NCBI GenBank assembly: GCA_905372355.1
Contig: CAJPOT010000009.1
Location: forward strand, 22,431-86,430
DNA: 64,000 bases
Direction of reading: 5' to 3'
From: an uncultured Selenomonas sp.
Lineage (GTDB): Bacteria > Bacillota > Negativicutes > Selenomonadales > Selenomonadaceae
Position numbers and translations under genes: made by a program. Of the stretch, positions 44,401-53,142 are shown piece after piece (the stretch's first letter is position 1; the number at the start of each line of letters is the position of its first letter). The notes beneath the pieces were generated by a model. It was given only the letters and a program-made list of their open reading frames with translations. It was not told the origin of the DNA and did no database searches.

Positions 44401-46354
44401 CGCAACTGACGTCAACTGGGAAACACTGACCGTGAAGAATGCCAGCGCAAGCGAAAAGCCGCTGACGCTTCTGGAAAATGCGAACGGCATCAACATCAGC
44501 GGCCGCACGGGCGACGCTGTGAAATCCGAGCTGAACGCCGACGCCACGATGGAGACGAACATCGACGTTCGCCAGTCGGGCAGCACGATCACCGCCATCA
44601 CCTACGAAGGCTACACCTTCAAGGGCGCGACGCAGGCGACGACCTACGGCGCAGACACCTGGGCGGGACGCTCCAAGGCGGGCAACACGACGCAGGACAA
44701 CAAGCTCTCGCTCAGCGATGCCAGCAAGACCTACGCGAACGTCTACGGCGGCTGGACGAGCGGCACAGGCACGAAAGCTGCCGCTGACAAGCAGAACAAC
44801 AGCTTAAACAACACTGTCGACTACACGGCGGGCACGGTCACGGGCACGCTCTACGGCGGCTATGCCGCAAACGGCGAGGCCTCGGGCAACACCGTGAACC
44901 TCGGTGCCGTCACGACTGCCGCCAACGTCTACGGCGGATTCGGTGCAGTGACGAAGAACAACACGATCAACCTCAAGGGCGCACGCGTCACGGGCACGGT
45001 CACAGGCGGCTCGCAGGCAAACGGCACGGGCAACACGCTCGCCGTCTACAAGCCATCCGAAGTGCACGACTTCGCAGGCATCCAGAACCTCCACTTCTAC
45101 ACCGACGAGATGGCAGCGGGCGCGGCGACGCCCATGCTCAAGCTCGGCACGGCGACGAAGGACATCCGTGGCCTAAACATCGGCGTCGCCAGAAGCGGCG
45201 CCGCGCCGAAGCTCAACAAGGGCGACAAGATCCTGCTCATGAAGACGGCGGGGGGCGCACTCACGACGGACGCCACGATTCAGAACAAGGTCGAAGGAAT
45301 GCAGGGCGTATCGCGCCGCTACGAGTACGAGATCAAGCAGGAAGCGACGGGTGATCTGACGGCAACCGTCACCAAGGCGGGCTTTGCCGAGCAGGCGAAA
45401 TCCCTCGTCGAAACACGCGCAGGACTCGCCAGCTTCGTCAACCAAGGTGCCGACTACCTCGTGCAGGACGCCCTTGCCGCCGCCCAGATGTCCGTCAGCG
45501 CAAGCGACTCCGACAAGGGCGGCAAGAACGCTCAGCGCAAGGCGGTCGCCTCCGACGGCGCAGCCTACCAGCTCTGGGCAGGTGCAGGTGCGAACAGCAT
45601 GCGAGCGGAAAGCGGCTCCTACGTCGACTCCAAGGGCTGGAACCTCGGTGTCGGCTGGGCGCGTGAAGATGTTCAGAAAGACGGCGCGAAGGTTCTCTTC
45701 AGCCCCTTCGTCGAATACGGCCGCGGCACCTACGACTCCTACCTCGACGACGGCACGCACGGCAACGGCAAGATCAGCTATATCGGCGCGGGCATCCTCA
45801 GCAAGCTTACGCAAAAAGACGGTCTCTGGCTCGAAGGATCTCTGCGTGCAGGCCGTGCCAAGAGCGACTACAGCGCCAACCTCAGCGGCACGGCGGCGAG
45901 CTACGACGGCTCGAACACCTATTACGGTGCTCACCTCGGCGCAGGCAAGACCTTCGCGATCAAGGAAGGCTCTTCCATTGACGCCTATGCACGCTACTTC
46001 TGGTCGCACCAGAACAGCATGACGGCGACACTCAACACGGGCGACCGCTACGAATTTGGCAGTGTCAACTCACAACGTCTGCGCCTCGGCTTCCGCTACA
46101 GCCTCAAGGACAAGACGACGGGCGAATTCTATGCAGGTCTCGCCTGGGAGCACGAATTCGCGGGCAAGGCGGGTGCGACATACGAGGGCGACGCCGCCCC
46201 CAGCCCCTCGCTCAAAGGCTCGAGCTACATGCTCGAACTCGGCTATCGCTTCATGCCTGAGAACAGCCGCGTGAGCTACGACCTCCACCTCAATGGCTGG
46301 CAAGGTCAACGCAAGGGCATCACGGGCGGCGCATCCGTCAAGTGGGCGTTCTGA
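41435..46354 (+). CDS. Large autotransporter adhesin-like protein, 1639 residues
   Basis: Type V secreted surface protein. The signal peptide is SLALFVALALGSGALLAPSA with AAGAAD at the cut site. The passenger (about 35-1330) is built of short repeats of the type GG-x-x-x-G-x-V-x-G-N-T-V-N (GGSVRN, NIYGGWT, VYGGF), expected to form a beta-helix, and contains no cysteine. Three larger modules recur, each with YEGY-x-F, WGGRS or WAGRS, and IYGGW (near residues 440, 770 and 1055). The C-terminal 280 residues are the beta-barrel (YQLWAGAGANSMRAESGSYV onward) ending in VKWAF with a terminal Phe. GGAGGAAAATA precedes the ATG. It is a single gene with its own promoter and terminator. Binding partner unknown. 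Confidence 0.93.
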   Translation: MFNKKSSRPSLALFVALALGSGALLAPSAAGAADVNGQNVEIDDAHAPSNNVTDPNNSSNAIGTAAGFISNAADNGNVTNNTLTFNGRPGPSPYDKPLFGGLTFGTGDVTGNKVFVNPSVSPLLSAADGIYGGGADGGGSVQNNHAVFDGHFLNSDMVGGMTRTRGTGIVKENTATLKGGSTNYDIYGGMARAGANGDVLGNTATIEDGSITGKVYGGYTDGTGKVTGNTATLTGGTLSSDIYGGVAASGDAVKNTVNIKGGSAAGHDVYGGFSTSGNATGNIVNITGGSVRNVDGGRSLNGNATGNTVNIGSANAAFGGSITGIINGGSGTTYGNDYHTGNKLNVYGNATASNIRNFAEINFHFNAHVNQSASFLTLNDGGGTTIESLSDLNVDGEHGHKGVLLQNTPGSITITDGQNRRIKTSDDKELILEKSTDNQRITYEGYQFANATESTTITESGLTSTWGGRSVVGNSTRHNKITVGSGTHDNIYGGWTAGTGTTATDKDNSYKNEVTLDGNGATTDNLYGGYVDTDAGKAEENTVTIKNGTVNTAVYGGVANKVAGTGHVKKNKVNISGGTVSNVYGGYSAGSGDVLENEVTATGGTLNGNIHGGQSTTGAATGNIVTLKNVTVSGNVTGGEGAATNNNTVNLNGGANVTSALKGGSQANGTGNTLNIKGKDNSAGQIAGFQKMVFDATGVTQGDTMLHLTDSTAMNGVDKDMLKANGTSAGKVTLLENNAGINFTTAVAGDVLKSETNDTMEKSIGVERNGSQITKVTYEGYQFKGKHTTTSFTESGVTSTWGGRSKAGNTTTENTITVASGTHTNIYGGWTTGSGSTATADKQKNSTANKVKVNGSANVTGTVYGGFTNVAGGKAQNNEVTLEKNLSANIVGGKSTTGEASNNTVNLANATVNSITGGDGATTHNNTVNLNGGANVTGVLKGGSAANGTGNTLNVKGKDNKAGTISGFQKINFDATGASTDAAMLRTTGATDVNWETLTVKNASASEKPLTLLENANGINISGRTGDAVKSELNADATMETNIDVRQSGSTITAITYEGYTFKGATQATTYGADTWAGRSKAGNTTQDNKLSLSDASKTYANVYGGWTSGTGTKAAADKQNNSLNNTVDYTAGTVTGTLYGGYAANGEASGNTVNLGAVTTAANVYGGFGAVTKNNTINLKGARVTGTVTGGSQANGTGNTLAVYKPSEVHDFAGIQNLHFYTDEMAAGAATPMLKLGTATKDIRGLNIGVARSGAAPKLNKGDKILLMKTAGGALTTDATIQNKVEGMQGVSRRYEYEIKQEATGDLTATVTKAGFAEQAKSLVETRAGLASFVNQGADYLVQDALAAAQMSVSASDSDKGGKNAQRKAVASDGAAYQLWAGAGANSMRAESGSYVDSKGWNLGVGWAREDVQKDGAKVLFSPFVEYGRGTYDSYLDDGTHGNGKISYIGAGILSKLTQKDGLWLEGSLRAGRAKSDYSANLSGTAASYDGSNTYYGAHLGAGKTFAIKEGSSIDAYARYFWSHQNSMTATLNTGDRYEFGSVNSQRLRLGFRYSLKDKTTGEFYAGLAWEHEFAGKAGATYEGDAAPSPSLKGSSYMLELGYRFMPENSRVSYDLHLNGWQGQRKGITGGASVKWAF

Positions 46355-46400
46355 CAAAACAGCAAACATGATGTGGCATTAGGAAAAAATAAACAGCTAG

Positions 46401-46442
46401 AAGGGCAGTCTCTCTCGACCTTAGTCGAGAGAGACTGCCCTT
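46401..46442 (+). terminator. Autotransporter terminator
   Basis: AAGGGCAGTCTCTCTCGA pairs perfectly with TCGAGAGAGACTGCCCTT, followed by CTTATATTT. Confidence 0.88.
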
Positions 46443-46555
46443 CTTATATTTCCATATAGGAAAGAACGCCTTGCGCCGCACTTTTCCCTTATTGACAAGC
46501 GCCCCCTTCTTCCCCAAAATTAGAGGATTCTCGCCCATTTCACTTCTTTCTTAAA

Positions 46556-46585
46556 TTGACAATTCCCCTATATCGATGCTAAGAT
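46556..46585 (+). promoter_or_regulatory. Promoter of the DUF4198 gene
   Basis: TTGACA (46556-46561) and TAAGAT (46580-46585), 18-base spacer, followed 15 bases later by a large palindrome. Confidence 0.6.
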
Positions 46586-46600
46586 ACTCATGTGTTTTAA

Positions 46601-46635
46601 GAATGAAAGCATATATATTATTTATGCTTTCATTC
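46601..46635 (+). promoter_or_regulatory. Perfect palindrome, probable operator of the DUF4198 gene
   Basis: GAATGAAAGCATA and TATGCTTTCATTC with a 9-base AT spacer. It lies right at the expected transcription start, 57 bases upstream of the coding start and lacks a T-tract, so an operator (metal-responsive regulator) or leader hairpin is more likely than a terminator. Confidence 0.6.
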
Positions 46636-46692
46636 TGCGGAGAATCCATACCGCCGTTCGTTAACTTCTATCATCATGAAGAGGTGTTCATT

Positions 46693-47427
46693 TTGAAAAA
46701 GGCCAAAATTCTTTCCGCCCTTGTCGGCGCTGCTATGCTCACCACTGCCGTCCCCGCATCTGCTCACGGTGTCTGGTTCGCACCGCGTCTGGATCAGACC
46801 CAGCTCGTCCTCGGCGAAGGTTACAAAGACAATGCTTATGACCCAAAGGATGTCACGATGCTTGTCGGCTTCGATAAAACCTATACGCGGGTTCCTCTCG
46901 AAATCATTGACGGCGGCAATCACATCACGATCAATCCGTCTCAAAATGTTTCCGTCGCTGTCGTCTATTTTGACTACGGCTATTGGTCGAAAGGGCCGGA
47001 CGGCAAATACGTCAACAAGCCAATGGATCAAGTTCCCGGCTCGACCGTAGGCACGCATGCCATCAAATACAGCGTCAATTATCTCAAAGGCGTCGACAAG
47101 GTGGCTCCCTTGCCGGATCTGCCGTACCAGATCGTTCCCCTGAAAGATCCCACCAAGCTCAAAGTCGGCGATTATCTGCCCGTACAGGTACTGCACAACG
47201 GTCAGCCGCTGCCAAACGCTGAAATCATCCCCGACGTCGTCAATCACCACACCGTGACAATGACTACAGACAAGGACGGCAAAGCCAATGTTCTCGTCGC
47301 CAACGGCAGCATCAATGTCATCGGTCTCGAACTCGCAGAGGATTATCCGCAGTCCGACGGCAAAGCGACACGCGACAAGATCTTCAGCAGTCTGAGCTTC
47401 ATGATTTATCCGCCGGAAAACGACTGA
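46693..47427 (+). CDS. DUF4198 periplasmic protein
   Basis: An exported protein of 244 residues in the DUF4198 family, often found with nickel or cobalt uptake genes and described as periplasmic component. The start is TTG with GAGGTG upstream; longer frames run through the palindromic operator. The signal peptide is ILSALVGAAMLTTAVPASA, mature start HGVWFAPR, with the histidine right at the cut site a likely metal ligand. The middle is an Ig-like carboxypeptidase-regulatory domain (GQPLPNAEIIP, TDKDGKANVLV). NHHTVTM may add ligands. No transporter gene is adjacent. Metal specificity is unknown. Confidence 0.85.
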   Translation: MKKAKILSALVGAAMLTTAVPASAHGVWFAPRLDQTQLVLGEGYKDNAYDPKDVTMLVGFDKTYTRVPLEIIDGGNHITINPSQNVSVAVVYFDYGYWSKGPDGKYVNKPMDQVPGSTVGTHAIKYSVNYLKGVDKVAPLPDLPYQIVPLKDPTKLKVGDYLPVQVLHNGQPLPNAEIIPDVVNHHTVTMTTDKDGKANVLVANGSINVIGLELAEDYPQSDGKATRDKIFSSLSFMIYPPEND

Positions 47428-47487
47428 TCTGAGGCACGAATACGGGATTTCATAAGCGAAAGCCCACCCATTTCCTTGAATGCCAGT

Positions 47488-47530
47488 CAAAATTCTTACT
47501 CAGCTGAAGCATGTTTGAGTAAGAATTTTG
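47488..47530. terminator. Hairpin between convergent genes
   Basis: CAAAATTCTTACTCA and TGAGTAAGAATTTTG, a perfect 15-bp stem with 13-base loop, between the DUF4198 and YnfA genes. Confidence 0.7.
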
Positions 47531-47551
47531 ACCGCACGGAAAAGGGCGGGC

Positions 47552-47600
47552 TTTTTTAGCGTGAAAGTCCGAGAAGTTAAGCCGAAAGCGCAGACCACTG
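47552..47600. repeat. Remnant of dispersed repeat
   Basis: TTTTTTAGCGTGAAAGTCCG, then AAGTTAAGCCGAAAGCGCAG and ACC, alike to 11150-11205. Confidence 0.55.
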
Positions 47601-47627
47601 TTCCTTTCTGTTGATTGACCCGTCGCC

Positions 47628-47957
47628 TCACCGCGGCGCATACATGATGACAGCGACGCCTGCGAGCGCGATGGCACTGCCGATGATGTCGAAGCAGTCG
47701 GGCGCGATACCGTCGATGCGCCAACCCCAGAGAAGTGACAATACGATAAAAACGCCGCCGTAAGCGGCGTAGACGCGCCCGAAACTGCCCTCGGGCTGCA
47801 GCGTCGGCACGATGCCGTAAAGGATCAGGATGACCGCGCCGAAAAAAGCATACCAAAGACTCGCGCCATTTCGCAGCCACTGCCAGATCAGATAGCCGCC
47901 GCCGATCTCGAACAATCCGGCCAGAAAGAAATACGCAAGAGATTTCAAAACAAGCAT
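47628..47957 (-). CDS. YnfA/UPF0060 family membrane protein
   Basis: A 109-residue inner-membrane protein with four helices ([74 protein letters not shown]). It belongs to the UPF0060 family, related in fold to small multidrug-resistance exporters. It keeps the glutamate in FEIGGGYL, and [12 protein letters not shown] is the family mark. AGGAGGCAGAATC precedes the ATG. Transport substrate is not established. It stands alone. Confidence 0.93.
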   Translation of the reverse strand: MLVLKSLAYFFLAGLFEIGGGYLIWQWLRNGASLWYAFFGAVILILYGIVPTLQPEGSFGRVYAAYGGVFIVLSLLWGWRIDGIAPDCFDIIGSAIALAGVAVIMYAPR

Positions 47958-47973
47958 GATTCTGCCTCCTATT

Positions 47974-48008
47974 CTAGGGAAACACTGATAAATTCAGCGC
48001 TTCCCTAG
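47974..48008. repeat. Minimal palindromic MITE relic
   Basis: CTAGGGAAACACTGATAAAT then TCAGCGCTTCCCTAG. Left and right MITE ends are joined back to back, flanked by CTAG at both sides. Confidence 0.65.
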
Positions 48009-48190
48009 GGAAAGATTCTCTCTGCCGACTCCCTTTCCCTGCCCGTCGCTTCACTTTACTGCGGATGAAAGGGCGGCATTCCCCATTCATACCCCCACAA
48101 GAAATAGCAGAAAATCATCAAGATATGCTGGTAATCTTTCCATAAAACAACAACATCTAGTTTTTCAGGCGAAAATCCGGCATTTTTCAT

Positions 48191-48219
48191 TTGCCAACGA
48201 ATACCCTTTATTCTATAAT
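48191..48219 (+). promoter_or_regulatory. nrdJ promoter
   Basis: TTGCCA (48191-48196) and TATAAT (48214-48219), 17-base spacer. Its position excludes translation from the upstream in-frame ATG. Confidence 0.75.
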
Positions 48220-48265
48220 AGACGCTAGCGTTTTGAAACGAGCACATATTGTAGGAGGCACATCA

Positions 48266-50515
48266 TTGGAAAAGTGGTTTGACACGGAAATCGGCAGGAA
48301 CATCCTGCAGGCAAAATATTATCATGCGGGAGAGACGCAGCCACACGAGTTCATCGAGCGCGTGGCGGGCATCTTCTCGCCCGAGGTGCGCGAAAAGATG
48401 CGCGCTTACCTTGAGGACGGCGCGCTCTCACCCGCGGGGCGCACGCTCTATGCAGCGGGCGCGAAAGGAAAGTTCAAGAGCAGCCTGTCGAACTGCTACA
48501 TCATGCCGTCGCCGACGGACGACATCGAGTCCATCTTCACCGTCAACCAGCAGATCGCCAAGATCTTCTCCTACGGCGGCGGCATCGGTGTCAACATCAG
48601 CGGCCTGCGTCCCAAGGACAGCCGCGTGAACAACGTCGCGCGCAGCTCGACGGGCGCCGTCTCCTTCCTCAAGATCTTCAACACGACGGGCGAAGTCATC
48701 AGCCAGAACGGCCGGCGCGGCGCGATGCTCGTCGCACTCGACTCGGAGCACCCCGACATCTACGAATTCCTGCACATGAAGCAAGAGAATGAGAAACTCG
48801 CCTCGATGAACCTCTCGATCCTCTTCTCCGACGCCTTCATGCAGGCCGTCGTCGATGATACCGAATACGAGCTGACCTTCGACGTCGAGGCGACGGGCGA
48901 AAAGATCCGCCGGACGATCCGCGCCGCCGAATTCTTCGATGAATACTGTCAGACGCAGTGGGATTGGGGCGACCCCGGCGCACTCTTCAAGGACAGGCTC
49001 AACGACTACACACTGCTCTCGGGCTACGACGAATACAAGATCGAAGTCACGAACCCCTGTGGCGAGTTCGGCGGCAACGCCTACAACTCATGCAACCTCA
49101 TGAGCCTCAACCTCTATTCCTTCATTGAGGACAAGTTCGCCGATGCGCCGCATCTTGCAGAAGAGGAGTTCCGCGCCGCCGTCCAGACGGCCGTGCGTGC
49201 GCTCGACGAAGTGCTCGACTACGGCTTCGACACGCAGCCTTTGGAAGAGAACCGTCAATGCATCCGCGATTGGCGCAGCGTCGGACTCGGGCTCTTCGGC
49301 GTCGCCGACGCTTTCGTCGCCATGAAGCTCGCCTACGGCAGCCGCGAGAGCTGCGACTTCATCCAAGGCGTGCTGCGCACGATGTTCACGGAAGCCGCAC
49401 GCACTTCCGCCGCCCTCGCGAAAGAAAAAGGCGCCTTCGGCAAATACGACTGGGAAAAGACGAAGAAATCGCCGCTCATCCAACGTCTTGCCGAAGAAGC
49501 GCCCGAAGTCTATGCCGAGATCGAGCAATACGGCCTGCGGAACGGCACGCTTCTTTCCATCGCACCGACGGGCACGATCTCGCTCCTCATGGGCGTATTC
49601 TCGGGCGGCTGCGAACCGCTCTATCAGATCAGCTACGAGCGCACGACGCACAAGATGGAAGAAGGAAGCGGCTCCTTCCGCGTCTACGCCCACTCCGTCA
49701 GCGATCTGCTCGACTATCACAAGCTGCCGCACGATCTCACGAACGAGGACATCAAGAAGCGTTTCCCGTGGGTCATCGAAAGTCACGACGTCCCCTACCT
49801 GCACCGCGTCGAACTGCAGGCGGCCATGCAGAAGTACGTCGACAACTCCATCTCCTCAACGGTGAACTTGAAGCATGCGGCGACGCCCGTCGACATCAAG
49901 AACATCTACCTTGCAGCATGGAAATCGCGCTGCAAGGGCATCACGGTTTTCCGCGACGGCTGCAAGCGCGGCAACATCCTCGGCGTCAAAGAAGCCGCCG
50001 AGCAGGAGATCGCCTACGACACCGTGCGCCCGCGCCGCCGCGACAACATCGCGCGTCTCGAAGGCGTGACGCTCCTTCGCCATACGTCGTGCGTCGACAA
50101 GATGTACATCACGGTCAACAAGACCTCCGACGGCGACGTCTTCGAGCTCTTCACGAACACCTCAGGCGGCTGCCAGTCGAACATCGCGACGATCACGCGC
50201 CTGACCTCTCTCGCGCTACGCTCGGGCGTGCGCGTCAAGGACATCATCAAGCAGCTGACCGTCAGCCGCTGCTCCGCCTGCCAAGCCCTGATCCGCAGCG
50301 GACGCAAGGACATCTCGCTCTCGTGCGGCAGCGCCATCGGCACGGCTCTCGCTGAAATCTACAACGAATGCCAAAAGGACGAGACGGCGAAATACAAGGA
50401 CAAGAGCGACGACAAGGCGATCAACAAAGAATGCCCCGAATGCAAGCGCCACACCCTGCGCCCCGAGGGCAACTGCGTGACCTGCACCTATTGCGGCTGG
50501 TCGAAATGTGAATAA
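48266..50515 (+). CDS. nrdJ: Adenosylcobalamin-dependent (class II) ribonucleotide reductase
   Basis: Reduces ribonucleotides using adenosylcobalamin, without oxygen. It has 749 residues from TTG at 48266, seven bases after AGGAGG; longer frames would begin inside the promoter. The core has LSNCYIMPSPTDDIESIF (first redox Cys), GGGIGVNISGLRP, NPCGE near residue 260 and APTGTISLLMGVFSGGCEPLY near 430. A TSCPD domain (about 610-720, SGGCQSNIATITRLTS) and a C-terminal CPEC/CTYCGWSKC zinc-ribbon-like tail follow. The cobA-hemD operon in this window supplies part of the cobalamin route, a fitting link. Confidence 0.95.
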   Translation: MEKWFDTEIGRNILQAKYYHAGETQPHEFIERVAGIFSPEVREKMRAYLEDGALSPAGRTLYAAGAKGKFKSSLSNCYIMPSPTDDIESIFTVNQQIAKIFSYGGGIGVNISGLRPKDSRVNNVARSSTGAVSFLKIFNTTGEVISQNGRRGAMLVALDSEHPDIYEFLHMKQENEKLASMNLSILFSDAFMQAVVDDTEYELTFDVEATGEKIRRTIRAAEFFDEYCQTQWDWGDPGALFKDRLNDYTLLSGYDEYKIEVTNPCGEFGGNAYNSCNLMSLNLYSFIEDKFADAPHLAEEEFRAAVQTAVRALDEVLDYGFDTQPLEENRQCIRDWRSVGLGLFGVADAFVAMKLAYGSRESCDFIQGVLRTMFTEAARTSAALAKEKGAFGKYDWEKTKKSPLIQRLAEEAPEVYAEIEQYGLRNGTLLSIAPTGTISLLMGVFSGGCEPLYQISYERTTHKMEEGSGSFRVYAHSVSDLLDYHKLPHDLTNEDIKKRFPWVIESHDVPYLHRVELQAAMQKYVDNSISSTVNLKHAATPVDIKNIYLAAWKSRCKGITVFRDGCKRGNILGVKEAAEQEIAYDTVRPRRRDNIARLEGVTLLRHTSCVDKMYITVNKTSDGDVFELFTNTSGGCQSNIATITRLTSLALRSGVRVKDIIKQLTVSRCSACQALIRSGRKDISLSCGSAIGTALAEIYNECQKDETAKYKDKSDDKAINKECPECKRHTLRPEGNCVTCTYCGWSKCE

Positions 50516-50573
50516 GACCTCTGAACAAGAACAGCACCTCGCTATGATGCCGCGCCAAAGCAAAGGCGCCATA

Positions 50574-50620
50574 AAAAGCCCGCCCTTTCCCCATACATGC
50601 AGGGGAAGGAGCGGGCTTTT
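50574..50620. terminator. Bidirectional terminator
   Basis: AAAAGCCCGC and GCGGGCTTTT with an inner CTTTCCCC/GGGGAAGG stem, between convergent nrdJ and fbp. Confidence 0.9.
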
Positions 50621-50624
50621 ACTT

Positions 50625-52517
50625 CTATGCCTTCGGCTCGATCACGCCGTTCTGATAGGCGATGAGCAAGTTGTAGAGGTCGGCGATTTCCTCCTGGATA
50701 TCCTTGCCCTCGTCCGTGTCGCCGAGCGTCGTGAGCTTCGTCTGCAGTTCGACCGTCTCGGAGACGGATTCGATGTCCTTGTTCTCCTTCAGCGCCTGGC
50801 GCACGTCAGCGACCTGCTGGTGCATGAGGAGGCGGAAGCCGCGCGAGTTGGAGATGAGCGTGAAGCCCGAAATTCCCGTTTTCTTGTGGTACGCCTGGCA
50901 GAAGCCGCCGTCGATGATGATGGCCTTGCCGTGCGCCTTGACGGGCGTCTCGCCCTTCTTGACCTTGACGGGCACATGACCGTTGATGATGTGCCCGCTC
51001 TCGGGCAGACCGAATTCTGCGAGAATGGAGCGGCAGAAATCCTCGTCGTCCAGCAGGCGGTAGTAGGGATCGGCCGGCTCCTTCCATGTGCTCTCGTCCT
51101 CTAGGAGCGATCGCTCGAAGGTCTTGACCTCGCGTCCCGAGCATGGCGACGTCCTGCCGCACCACAGGAACCACATGAAATCGAGATCTTCCTGCGCACG
51201 GAAGAGGTAGGCGCGGCGCGCGCGGCGGTCAGCGTAATCGAAGTAGGCGCGTCCCTTGTAAGCCTTGCCGTCGAAGATGACGTCGCGAAGCGAGCCGTCC
51301 TCGTTGACGGGAACGCAGCCGTGGTAAAGAAGGTTGCCGTTGCAGCACTTGTAGAGACTGCCCTTCTTGTAGAGGAAGTCGACGTGCTTTTGCAGCATCT
51401 CGCTCTCCGTGAAGTACGATTTGAGGTCGGCGATGATGCGCTCCTCCTCCTCCGAGAGCGCGAACGGATCTTTCGGGTCGATCGTCGGGAAGTAGGCGCT
51501 CTCCAGCTCGTAGCGGCGATCGCCGAGCATGACGTAGGAGGAGTTGTAGTTGATCTTGTCGAGGAGACGGCGACTCTCCATCTCGAAGTCGGGATTCCTT
51601 GCGATGAGCTGGCCTTCGAGCTTCAGCATGATCATCGTGATCGCCTTCTCCGAGGCGCGGATGGCATTGGAATCGGGATAGATGCGCGTCGAAAAGAGCG
51701 ATAGGGGACGCAGGCTGATGCCGTAGCCGCGCTCTAAGACGTCGGTGTTGTGGTAGCGCAAGCTGTTTCTCACGACGCCCGCGATGCAGACCTCACTGCC
51801 CGCTGCCGCGCCCATCCACATGACGTCGTGGTTGCCCCACTCGATGTCGATATCGTGGTAGTCGAGGATCATGTTGAGAATCGCGTCGGGACGGCTGCCG
51901 CGGTCGAAGAAGTCGCCGACGATGTGCAGATGATCGACGGCGAGACGCTTGACGAGCACGCAGAACGCTTCGATGAAGCCTGCGCCGCTGTCGATCTGCA
52001 CGATGGTCGCGAGGAGGCGGCGATGGTACTGCGCCTGCGCCGTGTCCTCCTCGGGGCGCGTGTAAAGAAGCTCGACGATGACGGACTCATAGCGCTTGGG
52101 GATGAAGCCGCGCACCTTCGCCGCCGGGTACTTGTAGCTCATGAGCTTCGACAGCTCCAAGAGCCGCGCGAGGTTCTCACGATACCAGGCGGGCGTGTCC
52201 TTGCGCTCGGCGTGCATGCGCTCGATCTTTTCCTTCGGGTAGTAGATGAGCGTGCAGAACTCCGCCTTCTCTTCATCCGTCATGCGGTCAGCAAAGACGT
52301 ATTCGACCTTCTCGCGAATGACGCCCGAGCAGTTGTTCAAGATGTGGAAGAACGACTCGTACTCGCCGTGCAGATCGCTCATGAAATGCTCAATGCCCTT
52401 GGGCAGACCGAGCTGCGCCTGCAGGGAGATGAGCTTTTCGTAGACGGATTCCAGCGTCGGGTACTTCTCGGCGAGAAGCCCCAAGAGCTTGTTCTTCTTC
52501 TGCGTGCCCTGTTCCAT
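50625..52517 (-). CDS. fbp: Fructose-1,6-bisphosphatase, class III
   Basis: Gluconeogenic enzyme that removes the 1-phosphate of fructose 1,6-bisphosphate. The Firmicutes-type class III protein has 630 residues (Bacillus form about 670). The metallophosphoesterase residues are seen in MSDLHGEYESFFHIL, VGDFFDRGSRPDAI and EWGNHDVMWMGAAAG. The C-terminal half has IINGHVPVKVKKGETPVKAHGK. The ATG at 52517 was chosen for GGAGGGGATCACG upstream; an in-frame extension of 19 codons lacks a site. A single gene. Confidence 0.95.
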   Translation of the reverse strand: MEQGTQKKNKLLGLLAEKYPTLESVYEKLISLQAQLGLPKGIEHFMSDLHGEYESFFHILNNCSGVIREKVEYVFADRMTDEEKAEFCTLIYYPKEKIERMHAERKDTPAWYRENLARLLELSKLMSYKYPAAKVRGFIPKRYESVIVELLYTRPEEDTAQAQYHRRLLATIVQIDSGAGFIEAFCVLVKRLAVDHLHIVGDFFDRGSRPDAILNMILDYHDIDIEWGNHDVMWMGAAAGSEVCIAGVVRNSLRYHNTDVLERGYGISLRPLSLFSTRIYPDSNAIRASEKAITMIMLKLEGQLIARNPDFEMESRRLLDKINYNSSYVMLGDRRYELESAYFPTIDPKDPFALSEEEERIIADLKSYFTESEMLQKHVDFLYKKGSLYKCCNGNLLYHGCVPVNEDGSLRDVIFDGKAYKGRAYFDYADRRARRAYLFRAQEDLDFMWFLWCGRTSPCSGREVKTFERSLLEDESTWKEPADPYYRLLDDEDFCRSILAEFGLPESGHIINGHVPVKVKKGETPVKAHGKAIIIDGGFCQAYHKKTGISGFTLISNSRGFRLLMHQQVADVRQALKENKDIESVSETVELQTKLTTLGDTDEGKDIQEEIADLYNLLIAYQNGVIEPKA

Positions 52518-52632
52518 CGTGATCCCCTCCAATGTGACCTCTTCTCCTATGCCTATAGACTTCCCCGCAGGCAAGGCGCTTTCCTTCTTGCCTGCGGCGG
52601 TGCAAAAATAAATTTCTCCTATAAATATAAAT

Positions 52633-53082
52633 TCATAAAATCAATCGTCCGATTCCATAAAAGAAAAGGACGAGGACAAGCGCGAGGGCGTACTCGCCGA
52701 ATGAGCCGACGCGGAAGAGGCGCACGCCGACCTTCTTCTTCGGATGAAGGAACGGCACCTTGCCGCAAAGCGCATCCTCGGCGATATGAAAGAGTGCGCC
52801 GAGGAGGATGAAACGCCCCGCGAGAATGAGAGAGCGCGCGTCCTCACCCAGTTCCTCGCCGACAGCGCCCAGAGCGAGAAAGCCGAGGATGTAGAGGAGC
52901 GGCCAGTGCGACCAACCGCGATGGGAGAGGAGTCCCGCCCACGGCAGGCGCACGCCGCCGCCCTTGCCCTCGATCCAATCGGGAAGCACCGCGCCCGCCA
53001 TGGCGCATGCCGTCGGCACGAGACTGCCGGTCAGCGTATAGACCGCCATTCCCGTCACAACCTCATGGCTGACCCATTTCAT
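52633..53082 (-). CDS. YdjM-like (DUF457) membrane-bound metal-dependent hydrolase
   Basis: A 149-residue inner-membrane protein of the YdjM/DUF457 family, named metal-dependent hydrolases though the activity is scarcely tested. Conserved histidines and aspartate: MKWVSHEVVTG, VLPDWIEG, SHRGWSHWP and FHIAEDALCGKVPFLHPKKK. There are about four helices. AGGAGGTGCGGGC precedes the ATG, so the nine-residue extension upstream is dropped. It is divergent from the next gene, with 60 bases between. Confidence 0.9.
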   Translation of the reverse strand: MKWVSHEVVTGMAVYTLTGSLVPTACAMAGAVLPDWIEGKGGGVRLPWAGLLSHRGWSHWPLLYILGFLALGAVGEELGEDARSLILAGRFILLGALFHIAEDALCGKVPFLHPKKKVGVRLFRVGSFGEYALALVLVLFFYGIGRLIL

Positions 53083-53142
53083 GCCCGCACCTCCTGCTTT
53101 CGTTGACATATATGCTATAATAGGACGATAAGGAGAATTTCT

